Positions 25,481 through 35,855 are shown, counted from the first letter of the stretch. The stretch: DNA of 64,000 bases from Flavobacterium haoranii (GCA_003246205.1 QKBC01000025.1:124001-188000); one strand, 5' to 3'. Notes: generated by a model not told the origin, from the sequence alone. Numbers and translations: made by a program.

Positions 25481-26501
25481 TCCGGCAAAGGAAAGCAAAG
25501 AAATAATTTTAGAAAATTACCACAGGGTTATTATACCGGTGTATATTCCTAATTTTGAAGGTTATTTTGCTGATTTATTTGAAGTATTTCGATTGTGTTT
25601 GGATTCATTGTTGTTAACATCCCACAATAAAACGCGGATTACAATTTATAATAATGATTCACATCCGGAAGTAAAAGCGTATATCGACGAGAAGTATAAG
25701 GAGTCAGAATTGATAGATCAGGTTTTTCATTCCAAAGAAAATCTGGGTAAAATAAATGCTATTTTAGCGGCTTCTAAAGGGAATTTAGAACCTTTAATAA
25801 CCATTACAGATGCTGATGTGCTGTTTAAGAAAGGTTGGCAGGAAGCAGTAGAAAAAACATTTTTAGCCTTTCCGGAAGCAGGTATGATTAGCCCTGTACC
25901 TTCAAGTAAGGTATATAAGATGTTTACCGGCAACAATTGGTTTTATGGATTTTTTAAAGGAAAACTGACCTTTGAAAAAGTAGAAGATCCGGAAGCTATG
26001 CATCGTTTTGATCTGAGTTTAGGAAATAAAGAACTAATGTACAAACCGATTCATTTGGAAAAATATTTAGTTTTAAGTAGTAAAAGCACAGGCGGAAAAG
26101 CGGTTATGGGATGCGGACATTTTGTAGCCACTTTAAAAAGAGAAGTGTTCGATAGAGGAACAAACCAACCGGCGTTTATCAAAATTGTGGGCGGAGTAGA
26201 AAATAGATTTATTGATATTCCGAATGAAAATTTGGGATTATTGCGTTTGGCAACAAAAGAAAACTATGCTTATCACATGGGAAACCACACAGAAGAGTGG
26301 ATGTACGATGAGTTTAATAGACTGGATCAAAAGGATAAACCGATCACTGCTTTTTCCGGAAAAGAATTTGTTTTTCAGCCTATTTCCGGTTGGGGACAAT
26401 TAGTCGGAGAAAAGATCAAACGTTTATTAGATAGAAAAAAAGTAAACCTTTTAGTGTTAGCTAAATTAGGCTTGACAAAAGACGAGGCACAGCAATATTA
26501 A
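25464..26501 (+). CDS. GT-A fold glycosyltransferase
   Basis: A 345-residue protein with a family-2-like GT-A core: RVIIPVYIPNFEGYFADLFE near 21-40, TIYNNDSHPEVKAYI, SKENLGKINAILAASKG and ITDADVLFKKGW near 118-129, whose Asp-Ala-Asp is the DxD metal site. VMGCGHFVATLKREVF near 214 is the acceptor-side segment. The ATG lies 17 bases inside the epimerase gene. It is less typical than the other glycosyltransferases here, with a short leader of about 20 residues before the fold. Transfer of the sugar made by the coupled epimerase is a plausible inference. Confidence 0.8.
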   Translation: MRVGFNPAKESKEIILENYHRVIIPVYIPNFEGYFADLFEVFRLCLDSLLLTSHNKTRITIYNNDSHPEVKAYIDEKYKESELIDQVFHSKENLGKINAILAASKGNLEPLITITDADVLFKKGWQEAVEKTFLAFPEAGMISPVPSSKVYKMFTGNNWFYGFFKGKLTFEKVEDPEAMHRFDLSLGNKELMYKPIHLEKYLVLSSKSTGGKAVMGCGHFVATLKREVFDRGTNQPAFIKIVGGVENRFIDIPNENLGLLRLATKENYAYHMGNHTEEWMYDEFNRLDQKDKPITAFSGKEFVFQPISGWGQLVGEKIKRLLDRKKVNLLVLAKLGLTKDEAQQY

Positions 26502-26502
26502 A

Positions 26503-27135
26503 ATGCGGAAACTGATTAAGAAAATATTATTTTATTTTTTGAACTATCCTGAGAATAAGGGGAATGTGACAATTTCCGGATTCTCAAGAGGATTACAAAA
26601 CGTAAAGTTCGAAGGTAAAAATGCAGTTCCGGATCGTTGTAATTTTGCAGGGAAAATAGAAATCGGCTATGCTACTACTTTGGGATATAATAATTTTATT
26701 CACGGAAATATAAAAATAGGGAAATATTGCCAATTTGGAGCAGATGTCGCTTTGCATGCAACCAATCATCCTACGGCTTATATGACAACCTACATTAATC
26801 AAAATTTGTTTAAGGGGGAACTTAAAAAACTTAAAGAAGAAAAGAAGATTGAGATTGGAAATGATGTGTGGATAGGACATAATGTGATTATTGTAGGCAA
26901 TGTTAAAGTAGGAAACGGAGCAGTTTTAGCAGCTGGTAGTGTAGTGACCAAAGATGTTCCTGCTTATGCAATTGTAGGAGGAGTTCCTGCAAAAATTATA
27001 AAAAAGAGATTTCCTGACGCCGTTATTGAAGAGTTGGAAGCATTGAAATGGTGGGATAAGAGCGAACACGAATTAGAGCAGATTAAACCAATGTTTTTTA
27101 AAGACTTCTCAAAAGTAAACAGTATCTATGAATAA
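26503..27135 (+). CDS. Hexapeptide-repeat acyltransferase (CatB/WbbJ-like)
   Basis: A left-handed beta-helix acyltransferase of 210 residues. Hexapeptide repeats run from about 40 to 170 (KIGKYCQFGADVALHATNHP, IEIGNDVWIGHNVIIVGNVK, VGNGAVLAAGSVVTKDVPAY, IVGGVPAKIIKKRF). The HATNHP segment and the WIGHNV histidine are as in xenobiotic/O-antigen acetyltransferases. It would O-acetylate a sugar of the exported glycan using acetyl-CoA. It starts one base after the previous gene and is the last gene of the first locus; a minus-strand kinase gene converges on it 23 bases later. Confidence 0.85.
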   Translation: MRKLIKKILFYFLNYPENKGNVTISGFSRGLQNVKFEGKNAVPDRCNFAGKIEIGYATTLGYNNFIHGNIKIGKYCQFGADVALHATNHPTAYMTTYINQNLFKGELKKLKEEKKIEIGNDVWIGHNVIIVGNVKVGNGAVLAAGSVVTKDVPAYAIVGGVPAKIIKKRFPDAVIEELEALKWWDKSEHELEQIKPMFFKDFSKVNSIYE

Positions 27136-27158
27136 CAACTTCAGATAAGAAGAATCTC

Positions 27159-28775
27159 TTATTTGTTAATTGAAAAATAAAAAGTACTGCCTTTTCCTAC
27201 CGTTGATTTGACCCAAATTTTACCGTTTATTTTAGCTAAGACTTTCTTAACAGCAGCTAAACCAAGACCGGTTCCTTCGTATTCAGAACGAGTGTGTAAA
27301 CGTTGAAACATCATAAATATCTTTTCTAAATACTGCTCTTCAATACCAATTCCATTATCAGAGACTGAAAACTCATGATATTCCGGTCTTTCCTTGTATT
27401 TTATAGTTATAATCGGAGCCACATCCTTTTTGGAATATTTTAAGGCATTATCAATTAAATTTTGGAAAATCTGAGTTAAGGCTAATGAGTACGATTCAAT
27501 AATAGGTAAGTTGTAGCAATGTATAGTAGCATTTTTTGATACAATTTTTTGATACAAAATATCTTTAACGTCCTTTATAAGCTCATTACAGTCAATAGTT
27601 TCTTTTTTAGGCTGATAATTTCCTAACCTTGAAAATTCCAAAATCGCTTTTACTAAATTTTGCATTCTGAAAGCGCTTATTTTGGCAAACTCAATATATT
27701 TTTCTCCTCGGGCATCTAATTTATCCCCGAAATCACTTTCTAATAAATTCAGGATATTCGTTATATTTCGTAAAGGTTCTTGTAAATCATGTGAGGCATG
27801 ATAAGCAAATTGTTCTAATTCTTTATTGATGGCAACTAAATTTTGAAGCTGCTTCTTTAAATTTTTATTATTGGTTCTAATTCGTTCTTTTTCTTTTGTG
27901 ATTCTATTCAAACTACTCATAATTCCCATAGCTATCATAGGTGTATTTTTATCCGATTTGTTCAGGATAATAGCTTTATCCATAACGTGAATGTACAGAT
28001 TATTGTCCTTTCTGATTCTGTATTCCACTTTCCAGCCTGTCGAAGAACGATTTCTGAAGTGTCTTGTAAGAGCATGAAATAAAGTATCAAAATCATCTGG
28101 GTGAATAATTTTTTTCAGTTCATAAAGATTATGGATACTTTTTACGCCAAGGGTTTTATGCAATCCTTTACTTAAGAATATTGAGCTGCCGTCAAAATAC
28201 CAGATATATTCATTAGAAGCAAGTATCTTCTTTTTACAAAAAGCAGAAAGCATGGTATGGTTAACATAAGCATAATCCTCTAAAAGATCATTTAAAACAG
28301 AAGAAAAGTCAGAGGACGATTCTGCAGTAAGATTACTTTTTGTTTTAGATTCTCCTTTCTTTGATAATGAGGAATTCCCTAATAAGCTTTTTATTTTTTC
28401 CTCTGTATAGTTAGCGTTGACAATATCGTCTATAACCTCAATGATTCCGGATACTTTGGTTGGCTTCTCTCCATTGTTTTTTTTAAACTCATTAACTTCA
28501 CCCGTAACCCTTAACCAATTATCAATTTGAGCGTTATCTGGTTTGATGAGAATATCGAAAGAACAATTGTCATAAAGTAATTTTTTAAAGCTATTGAATA
28601 ACCATTTTCGACTGTTTTTTTCGATTTGATTATAAAAAAAAGATAACGGGGTATAGGAAATAGCTTGAGAGCCTTCATACGGTAAAAAGTCAATTAGTTC
28701 TTTTGAAGTAAAGAGAGAATCACTCTTTCTTTTCAGAAGGTCAATTTCCCAATAGCAGATCTTTATATTTCCCAT
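27159..28775 (-). CDS. PAS-domain sensor histidine kinase
   Basis: A 538-residue cytoplasmic histidine kinase without membrane helices. From ATG 28775 there are two PAS-like regions (about 5-120, ending LRVTGEVNEF..TKVSGIIEVID, and about 185-290 with WYFDGSSIFLSKGLHKTLG and IHPDDFDTL), a coiled linker, the dimerisation helix with His329 in ASHDLQEPLRNI, and a catalytic domain with NLIDNALKYS, DNGIGI and GTGLGLAAVKKV. A much longer reading from 28907 was rejected because a promoter element lies between. No response regulator is adjacent on this strand; the receivers at 37165 and 38400 are candidates. Its catalytic half is strikingly like that of the kinase at 35856. Confidence 0.9.
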   Translation of the reverse strand: MGNIKICYWEIDLLKRKSDSLFTSKELIDFLPYEGSQAISYTPLSFFYNQIEKNSRKWLFNSFKKLLYDNCSFDILIKPDNAQIDNWLRVTGEVNEFKKNNGEKPTKVSGIIEVIDDIVNANYTEEKIKSLLGNSSLSKKGESKTKSNLTAESSSDFSSVLNDLLEDYAYVNHTMLSAFCKKKILASNEYIWYFDGSSIFLSKGLHKTLGVKSIHNLYELKKIIHPDDFDTLFHALTRHFRNRSSTGWKVEYRIRKDNNLYIHVMDKAIILNKSDKNTPMIAMGIMSSLNRITKEKERIRTNNKNLKKQLQNLVAINKELEQFAYHASHDLQEPLRNITNILNLLESDFGDKLDARGEKYIEFAKISAFRMQNLVKAILEFSRLGNYQPKKETIDCNELIKDVKDILYQKIVSKNATIHCYNLPIIESYSLALTQIFQNLIDNALKYSKKDVAPIITIKYKERPEYHEFSVSDNGIGIEEQYLEKIFMMFQRLHTRSEYEGTGLGLAAVKKVLAKINGKIWVKSTVGKGSTFYFSINK

Positions 28776-28804
28776 AACTAAAAGATATATAAGGTGATAA
28801 GCGT

Positions 28805-28812
28805 CAAAAATA
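28805..28812 (-). promoter_or_regulatory. Putative -7 promoter element of the PAS kinase gene
   Basis: On the minus strand this reads TATTTTTG, an exact TAnnTTTG match, 29 bases before ATG 28775. It supports that start over the upstream in-frame ATG. No -33 TTG was found. The 202-base gap 28776-28977 between the divergent genes shows nothing else. Confidence 0.45.
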
Positions 28813-28977
28813 TAAAAAAAAACTGAAAATATAATCGAAGTTTTATCAGATAGGTTTGAATAACACTTATAGCGGTAAAACGTACCACATATTAATAAAT
28901 ACCACACACCTATTAAAAACGGGTTTCGGATTCCAAATGTTAATGCAAAATTTGTGTAACAAAATTAAATAGGAATC

Positions 28978-31900
28978 ATGTATTTGCATCTTAGATATCT
29001 GATAATAGCTTTTTTGATGATGAGTATCACGCTAAGCGGACAGTGTTTGGATAATTTTATCCGACCTGGAGATGATTTTGTTTTAAGTTCATGGTCCGTT
29101 CGTTGTCAAAATGGAAATGATGGTATAATAGAGATTTCAAATATAAGTAGTACAGCAGGAAATTTTATAAATCAGGGATTTATTGTCAGAGTTTTAAATG
29201 GTCCCATGGGAACGTCAAATTATGCTGTTCCAGTAAATGAATCAACTTTTGTAATCAATGGATTAGTTGCCGGAACCTACACAATTGATATTATGGATCA
29301 ATGTGGAGGAAATAGTTCGGATAAAACAATAGTCGTAGGGAGTCCGAATAGCTATTTAACGGCAACTTTTTTGATGCGTAATACTTTCAATAATACTTCA
29401 TTATCGGGGTGTGGCAATTCTGTCAAATATCGTTTTCTTTTTGTTGCCCCAGGTTCATCAGGAGATATTGAATTGGCTTTCACTAATTCAACAAACAACA
29501 CTTTGATTTTCAATCTTCCGATTGCCAGAACTAAATCGGCCATGAGTAACTCATATAGTTTAGATGTAGAGGTGCCGGTAGCATTTTTTAACGGACAAGA
29601 TATTACTTACAACGCATCAAATTTATGTAGTTCATTCTCAGGAGCTATTTCTTGTCCGTTAAATTATGATATTGTTTTCGGTGTGCCTTCCATAAATGAA
29701 AGTACTAATCCGAATAATCAATGTAATTTAGGATACAATATAAAAATTTTCAGAGACTACATGGTTAATCCTATTACAGTTACTGTAGAAGAAAGCTGTA
29801 ATCCGGGACAGTTAGCTGTTAATGCTTTCGGAGAAATCTTGCAACCACAAGCCGTTAATATAGCTCATTTAAACTCACAACCAATGGGTATGGCAACTGT
29901 AGTAGACTTAGGATTAAAATATAATACTCACTATGATGTAACTTTTGTAGATGCCTGCGGTAAAGAAGTTGTTAAGCATGTCTTCCAAAATGGCACTCCG
30001 TTTAATCCGGCTTTGAGTTGCGAAAATGGTTTGGTAACAGATTCAGGAGGATTTTTTGATGATGTAGTATTTATAAATTTTAATGGTTTGCCTTATACTT
30101 CCCAATCAGTTGGACCACTGACAATAACAGTAAATTCAGGCCCATCTACATATACTACAAGTAATGGAACCAATGGAAATACAATAACAGTACCTGTCCA
30201 ATATCCTTATGTAATTAATTTTAATTCTCCTTATGCTTATATGCTGATTAAAAAAGATGATATAAAAGCATTTCCTTCTGGAAATTATAATTTTACAATA
30301 CAAGATGCTTGTGGAAAGACAAATGACTATTCATTAAATGCAACTTGTGTAAAAGATTATTCTCTTTCACACTATATAAATTATTGCGAAGAAGTATCAG
30401 ACAGTTTACAAGTGAGAATTAATATACCAAAAGCTCTTTACGGAACTTATGCGGCGGTTTATAAATCTGACGGAACGTTGGTTTATGCTGATAAAATACA
30501 AGTTGGAGCACCGTTTAATTTTCAGCCGGTTGCCCAAACAGGTAGAATTTATATGACACTGCAAAATAATGAAACCTATTTTTTGAGATATGGAGGTGTT
30601 GATAGTTTTGGCACACCAATTTACCCGACTCAATTAGGAGGAAGTAATTTAAACAACAGATTGCAAGGAGGGTTTTTATATGAATATCAATTCATAATTG
30701 ATCTGGAACCATTTCATTTTGATTCAATAATAGCTTGTGAAACTACTGTAGAATTAGAAGCTACAGGTGGAACAGCTCCATATAGATATTCACTATATGA
30801 CAGTACGGGGAACACAATATTGGAAAATTATCAGAATTCTAATATTTTTTCAGGACTGAATGTAGGAATGACTTATTTGGCAAAAACAAGAGACAACTGT
30901 GGTAGAGAGTTTGCACAACCTTTTACAGTATATGCAGCACCAAATCCTACTTATCAAATTGTGAATCAGCCATCGTGTAATACAAGTAACGGAACCGTTC
31001 TGTTTGAGAATCTTCCGGCAGACTGGACCATTACTAATGTAGATACTAATGAAACATATAATGGAAATACCACAACGTTTAACTTAGAAAATTTACCGGA
31101 ACAGCTTTATAATTTTGAAGTTAAAGATAATGGTACAAATTGTACATCCACATCATATTTAACAATTTACTTATTTTCAGAAAATTGCCCTGAAGCACAT
31201 GACGATATATTTTATTGTACTGCTTCAGAGAATAATTATACAATCGATATACTCCAAAATGACAATTCAAATATAGGTTTAGATATACAATCAATTAACC
31301 TTATTGCTCCCAATAACGCTACATCCTTCATATACCAATGGGGGTTGGTAAAAGGATTTACAGTACCTAATGAAGGGGTATGGTCTGTAGATAGTGTAGC
31401 TAGCGAGGTTCACTTCACTAAATTTCCTTCTGCTTTAAGTATAGCAAGCATAGCTTATACTATAAAAGATATTGAAGGAAATTTAGCGAACCAAGCTGAA
31501 ATTCATTTTGATTGTTTACCAGTTACTGTAGATGATGTAAGTTTTTACACTATCGGTCAACCGGTAACCTTATCAATTTTAGATAATGATACTTTAGGAT
31601 CTGTTGTAAAACCGTCAACGGTTTTGTTGATATCCAGTCAAGGAAATGTAATGGTCAATACCAATGAGTTGACATTAGATATTCCTTCAGAAGGAGTATG
31701 GCATGTTGATCTAACTACGGGATTGACAACTTTTTTACCGGAAATAGGATTCTTAGGTCTACCTTCCTCAATTCAATATACAGTAGAAGATTTTGAGGGC
31801 AATCTTTCCAATGTTGCCAATATAAATTTGATTGCAAATGCTTGTAATATTCAGGTTACGATTCCTAATTTCTCGTTGGAACATGTTCAGTGTTATAGTG

Positions 31901-32931
31901 AGATTCCGACTCAGGAAAACTTATCTATAGAAGATTTTATGACTTTAGGAGATCAAACGGGACAAATAAATTCAGATTGCGGAGTTGTTGTTATAACAGC
32001 AGTAAATGAAGGTAATAATGCTTGTAATGAAATTATAACAAGAACATATCACATTGTCATATATGATGCTCAAAATAATGTGGCACATAATACAGAACAA
32101 ATACTTTATGAGGCTGAATTCACACAACAGTTTATAATTCAGGATACAATTCCTCCTCAATTTACATCAACATTACCTGCTACAATTTTCTTAAGTCCAA
32201 CGGATGAAATTCCTTCAACGGAAACGGTTAGTGTTACGGATAATTGTAGCGATGTTCAGGTAGATTTTGATGAGGAAACAATAGCAGGAAGTTGCGAAAC
32301 AGAAATGAACATAATTCGAACTTGGATTGCAACAGATTCATGTGGCAATGTAAGTTCGTATACTCAGGAAATCATCATTCAGGATAATACCTATCCGGAG
32401 TTTTATCCCAATAGTTTAGAAACTCTTTACTTAAGTTGTGAAATGGAATTTCCGGAAATTGAAGTTACGGCTCAAGATAACGGACAACCTATTGAAGTCA
32501 CTTACGAAGAAGAAAAAATAGACGGAGAATGTTCAAGCTTTTACAAAGTAAACAGAAAATGGAAAGCAATGGATAGTTGCGGTAATATCAGCATTTTAGA
32601 GCAAATAGTAGAAGTAACTTGCGATATAAATGTTTATAATGCTTTATCTCCTGATGGTGACGGAATAAATGATTATTTAGTTCTCGAAGGTATAGAATGT
32701 TTTCCGGATAATCAGGTTACTATTTTTGACCGCTGGGGAAGTATCGTTTTCGAGACCAAAGGATATGATAATCATATAAATGTTTTTAAAGGAAGAGCCC
32801 AAAGCGGAATGCGTATAGATAGTAAAGCCTTACCTACCGGAACATATTACTACATTATAACATACAATGTACCTGTTGAAAACAATTTTGAAGATAAGAA
32901 AAAAACGGGTTATTTGTATCTTAATCAGTAA
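28978..32931 (+). CDS. Large secreted surface protein with type IX (gliding-type) C-terminal sorting domain
   Basis: A 1317-residue extracellular protein. It has a signal peptide (hydrophobic LIIAFLMMSITLSG, cleavage near residue 21-23), then many beta-rich modules, each with paired cysteines. Two tandem HYR-like repeats of about 80 residues lie near 1056-1210; both carry the DSCGNxS motif. The last about 100 residues, from NALSPDGDGINDYL (near 1221) through VTIFDRWGSIVFETKGY to GTYYYIITY, are the gliding-motility-associated (type B) sorting domain that directs export by the type IX secretion system. The next genes encode a PorP/SprF protein and an OmpA protein, the usual partners. Function is probably adhesion; there is no catalytic motif. 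Confidence 0.88.
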   Translation: MYLHLRYLIIAFLMMSITLSGQCLDNFIRPGDDFVLSSWSVRCQNGNDGIIEISNISSTAGNFINQGFIVRVLNGPMGTSNYAVPVNESTFVINGLVAGTYTIDIMDQCGGNSSDKTIVVGSPNSYLTATFLMRNTFNNTSLSGCGNSVKYRFLFVAPGSSGDIELAFTNSTNNTLIFNLPIARTKSAMSNSYSLDVEVPVAFFNGQDITYNASNLCSSFSGAISCPLNYDIVFGVPSINESTNPNNQCNLGYNIKIFRDYMVNPITVTVEESCNPGQLAVNAFGEILQPQAVNIAHLNSQPMGMATVVDLGLKYNTHYDVTFVDACGKEVVKHVFQNGTPFNPALSCENGLVTDSGGFFDDVVFINFNGLPYTSQSVGPLTITVNSGPSTYTTSNGTNGNTITVPVQYPYVINFNSPYAYMLIKKDDIKAFPSGNYNFTIQDACGKTNDYSLNATCVKDYSLSHYINYCEEVSDSLQVRINIPKALYGTYAAVYKSDGTLVYADKIQVGAPFNFQPVAQTGRIYMTLQNNETYFLRYGGVDSFGTPIYPTQLGGSNLNNRLQGGFLYEYQFIIDLEPFHFDSIIACETTVELEATGGTAPYRYSLYDSTGNTILENYQNSNIFSGLNVGMTYLAKTRDNCGREFAQPFTVYAAPNPTYQIVNQPSCNTSNGTVLFENLPADWTITNVDTNETYNGNTTTFNLENLPEQLYNFEVKDNGTNCTSTSYLTIYLFSENCPEAHDDIFYCTASENNYTIDILQNDNSNIGLDIQSINLIAPNNATSFIYQWGLVKGFTVPNEGVWSVDSVASEVHFTKFPSALSIASIAYTIKDIEGNLANQAEIHFDCLPVTVDDVSFYTIGQPVTLSILDNDTLGSVVKPSTVLLISSQGNVMVNTNELTLDIPSEGVWHVDLTTGLTTFLPEIGFLGLPSSIQYTVEDFEGNLSNVANINLIANACNIQVTIPNFSLEHVQCYSEIPTQENLSIEDFMTLGDQTGQINSDCGVVVITAVNEGNNACNEIITRTYHIVIYDAQNNVAHNTEQILYEAEFTQQFIIQDTIPPQFTSTLPATIFLSPTDEIPSTETVSVTDNCSDVQVDFDEETIAGSCETEMNIIRTWIATDSCGNVSSYTQEIIIQDNTYPEFYPNSLETLYLSCEMEFPEIEVTAQDNGQPIEVTYEEEKIDGECSSFYKVNRKWKAMDSCGNISILEQIVEVTCDINVYNALSPDGDGINDYLVLEGIECFPDNQVTIFDRWGSIVFETKGYDNHINVFKGRAQSGMRIDSKALPTGTYYYIITYNVPVENNFEDKKKTGYLYLNQ

Positions 32932-32943
32932 CTTATAATTTAG

Positions 32944-33858
32944 ATGAAAAAGAAATTACAATTACTCATTTTATTATTTTCCACAACTATAACATTTGCC
33001 CAACAAGATCCACAATATACCAATTACATGTTTAACCCAATGCTGTTCAATCCTGCTTATGCAGGTTCGAGAGGTGTTTTTAGTGTTTTTGGATTACATC
33101 GATCACAATGGGCAGGACTTGACGGAGCACCGATAACCAATTGTGTATCCGTGAATAGCCCGGTAGGAGTAAAAGGAGTAGGTATGGGATTAATAGTAAA
33201 CAATGATAAATTAGGACCTTCAGTTGAAAATAATATTTCAGCTAGCTTTTCCTATAGTCTCTATTTTTCTAATCTTTCAATCCTGTCTTTCGGATTGAAG
33301 GCTTCTATGAATGTTTTAAACGTAGATTATTCAAAATTGTCTTTCTATGATCCGTCTGACCCTAAATATCAATATAATATAAATAATCAGGTATCACCTA
33401 ATTTCGGAGCCGGTTTGTATTGGTATTCATATAATTACTATTTAGGATTTTCTATACCGAATTTTTTAGAGACAAAACATTACAATGATGAAATAGTGAG
33501 CACTAAAACAGATCATCTACATTATTATCTTGTTGGAGGATATGTTTTTACCTTAACACCAGATATTGAATATAAACCGGCTTTTTTAACGAAAGTGATA
33601 CAAGGTGGAAAAATACAGGTCGATTTAACTTCTAATTTCAGATTCAATGAAAAATTTGAAATAGGGGCATCTTACAGAATAAGCGGTGCTGTTAGTGGAG
33701 TAGCATCCTTTCAGTTAACACCAAGCTTGTTAATAGGGTATTCTTATGATGCGGAAACTTCTCGATTGGCAAACTACAATTCAGGAACACACGAATTCTT
33801 TTTGCGATTTGAATTACCTGAAAAAGGAAAGATCATAGAATCGCCAAGGTTTTTTTAA
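32944..33858 (+). CDS. PorP/SprF family type IX secretion membrane protein
   Basis: A 304-residue outer-membrane protein of the PorP/SprF family. It has a cleavable signal peptide (LLILLFSTTITFAQQ, cut near residue 19-20), the family start DPQYTNYMFNPMLFNPAYAG and SVFGLHRSQWAG. The rest is alternating beta strands of a small barrel. SprF is needed for surface display of SprB in gliding flavobacteria, and such genes typically follow a gene for a large protein with the type B sorting domain, as here (12 bases downstream). The role as dedicated partner of the 1317-residue protein is inferred from this pairing. Confidence 0.92.
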   Translation: MKKKLQLLILLFSTTITFAQQDPQYTNYMFNPMLFNPAYAGSRGVFSVFGLHRSQWAGLDGAPITNCVSVNSPVGVKGVGMGLIVNNDKLGPSVENNISASFSYSLYFSNLSILSFGLKASMNVLNVDYSKLSFYDPSDPKYQYNINNQVSPNFGAGLYWYSYNYYLGFSIPNFLETKHYNDEIVSTKTDHLHYYLVGGYVFTLTPDIEYKPAFLTKVIQGGKIQVDLTSNFRFNEKFEIGASYRISGAVSGVASFQLTPSLLIGYSYDAETSRLANYNSGTHEFFLRFELPEKGKIIESPRFF

Positions 33859-33868
33859 AGTTTTGATT

Positions 33869-35755
33869 ATGAAAAAGATAGTTTATTATAGCATAATATT
33901 TTGGTCTTTTTTAGCAGCTGCTCAAGGTAATTTTGAAGTTGAGCTAGAAAAACAATATGATGAAAAAAACTACATGGAAGTAATTCAACTTTATGAAAAA
34001 ACAATAGCTAAAGGATACGAATCGGCTAAAATGCTCCAGCTTTTAGCTGATTCATATTATTATAATTCATTTTACGAGCAGTCAGCGGTTTGGTACGAAA
34101 GATTATTGAATAGTAATGCAACACATCAGATAGATGATATGGTTTATTTCAGATATTATCAAGTATTGAAAACCTTAAAAGAATATGATAAAGCAAAAGA
34201 GTATTTTACCCTTTATCTGAAAAGTAAAAAGAATTATAACCTGAAGATATTTGAACAAGACACTGTAAAATTATTTCCTATATCAATTGCAACACTTGAT
34301 AATTTAGCATTAAATACAAGTGCTTCTGAATATGGTTTAGTAGAAAACCAAAAAACGATACTATTTACCAGTAATCGAGAGAGTAAACAGCATCACAACA
34401 AACATCAATGGACAAAACGTCCTTATTTAAGTTTGTATTCCGGAACTGATACAAAACAACAAGGAAACAGTATTGTTAAGGGAATTGAGTCTTTAGAATA
34501 TAATGTATCAAGCCCTGTTTTTTCTAAAGATGGAAAAACGGTTTATTTTACAATTAATGATTTAACCGGAAAAGACCATAAAAATGAAAAATATGGTTTA
34601 AAGATTGTAAAGGCAACAATTAATAATAAAGGAAATTGGGATGATATTACTTTTTTGCCATTTAATAGTAATCAGTACAATTGTGCGCATCCGGCGTTCA
34701 GTGTTGATGAGAAAATTTTGTATTTTTCTTCCGATATGCCCGGAGGATATGGTCAGTCAGATATTTATGCTGTAACAATTGATGGCGAAAAATTCGGGCA
34801 GCCTATAAATTTGGGCAGCACAATTAATACATCCGGTAGAGAGACTTTTCCAAGTGTTGAAGACGAAACAGGATTGTATTTTGCATCTGACGGAAGAATG
34901 ACATTCGGAGGATTAGATATTTTTAAAGCCAAATTGTGGAATGGGGTGGAAGTTTTAGAAATATTCTGTTTACCGGAACCTATAAATTCTTCATCGGATG
35001 ATTTTGCATATTATAAAACTCCGAATACGGATTATGGCTATATTTCGTCTAATAGAGAAGGAGGAAAAGGATTAGATGATATCTATAAGTTCCATTTGAA
35101 CAGTCAGGACAGTATAACTTCAACTTTGCTTAATAAGATTAACTTAATACCATTGGGCAATGCTACAGTTACGCTTTATAATGAAAGTTTAGATTTAATA
35201 GAAAAAACAACAAGTGATAATAAAGGCGTTTTTCGGTTTAAGAAATTAAACCTGACCGATATTTATATTCTCAGAGTAGAAAAAGATAATTATTTTACAG
35301 AAGAGTTAGTATACAACTTAGAGCAAGCCCTACCTGGTGAGATATTTTTAGAACCCAAAGATTTAATTGTTGAAAGTGGAAAGGATGTTGGTAAAAGATT
35401 GCAAATTAACGATATCTACTTTGATTTAGATCAGTACAATATAACAAAAGAAGCAGAAGAAAAGCTAGGATTGTTATTAGTTTTTTTGGAGCAGTTTCCT
35501 GATGTGTGTATTGATATTCAATCGCATACAGATAGTCGGGCAGGTGATGAATACAATATGCAATTGTCGGAAAAAAGAGCGCAAGCGACAATGAGTTGGT
35601 TAATTGAAAAAGGAGTAAAAAGCAATAGATTAACAGCTAAAGGTTTTGGTGAAACACGCCTGCTGAACCACTGCACAAATGGTGTAGATTGTAGTGAAGC
35701 AGAGCACAGGGTTAATAGAAGAAGTGAGTTTATAGTAAAAGATAACCGTAAATAA
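33869..35755 (+). CDS. OmpA-family protein with TPR and beta-propeller-like repeats
   Basis: A 628-residue periplasmic or outer-membrane protein. ATG 33869 gives a normal signal peptide (KKIVYYSIIFWSFLAAAQG); a TTG two codons upstream is unlikely. TPR-like helices follow (about 25-120), then WD40/PD40-type repeats (SSPVFSKDGKTVYFT, CAHPAFSVDEKILYFSSDMP, YISSNREGGKGLDDIYKF), a carboxypeptidase-regulatory-like beta domain and a C-terminal OmpA domain (NDIYFDLDQYNIT through HTDSRAGDEYNMQLSEKRAQ) for peptidoglycan binding. This build is usual downstream of sprF genes. It probably anchors or energises the secreted partner; the exact role is not established from sequence. Confidence 0.9.
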   Translation: MKKIVYYSIIFWSFLAAAQGNFEVELEKQYDEKNYMEVIQLYEKTIAKGYESAKMLQLLADSYYYNSFYEQSAVWYERLLNSNATHQIDDMVYFRYYQVLKTLKEYDKAKEYFTLYLKSKKNYNLKIFEQDTVKLFPISIATLDNLALNTSASEYGLVENQKTILFTSNRESKQHHNKHQWTKRPYLSLYSGTDTKQQGNSIVKGIESLEYNVSSPVFSKDGKTVYFTINDLTGKDHKNEKYGLKIVKATINNKGNWDDITFLPFNSNQYNCAHPAFSVDEKILYFSSDMPGGYGQSDIYAVTIDGEKFGQPINLGSTINTSGRETFPSVEDETGLYFASDGRMTFGGLDIFKAKLWNGVEVLEIFCLPEPINSSSDDFAYYKTPNTDYGYISSNREGGKGLDDIYKFHLNSQDSITSTLLNKINLIPLGNATVTLYNESLDLIEKTTSDNKGVFRFKKLNLTDIYILRVEKDNYFTEELVYNLEQALPGEIFLEPKDLIVESGKDVGKRLQINDIYFDLDQYNITKEAEEKLGLLLVFLEQFPDVCIDIQSHTDSRAGDEYNMQLSEKRAQATMSWLIEKGVKSNRLTAKGFGETRLLNHCTNGVDCSEAEHRVNRRSEFIVKDNRK

Positions 35756-35855
35756 TGACACTTTATCGGTGTTTATTGACTATTTAACAAGTAAAGTTGT
35801 TTTTTTTATTTTTTTTAGATAAATTTATTAACGCTATAGTAAAAGAAACGACTTA

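Noticed and set aside
27145..27162. ATAAGA/TCTTAT hairpin between the converging acyltransferase and kinase genes
   Set aside because: The stem is only six AT-rich pairs, has no T-run and overlaps the kinase stop, so it is not convincing as a terminator.
28776..28907. Upstream extension of the PAS histidine kinase by 44 residues
   Set aside because: A perfect minus-strand -7 element (28805-28812) lies inside it, and the extra residues do not look like part of a PAS domain.
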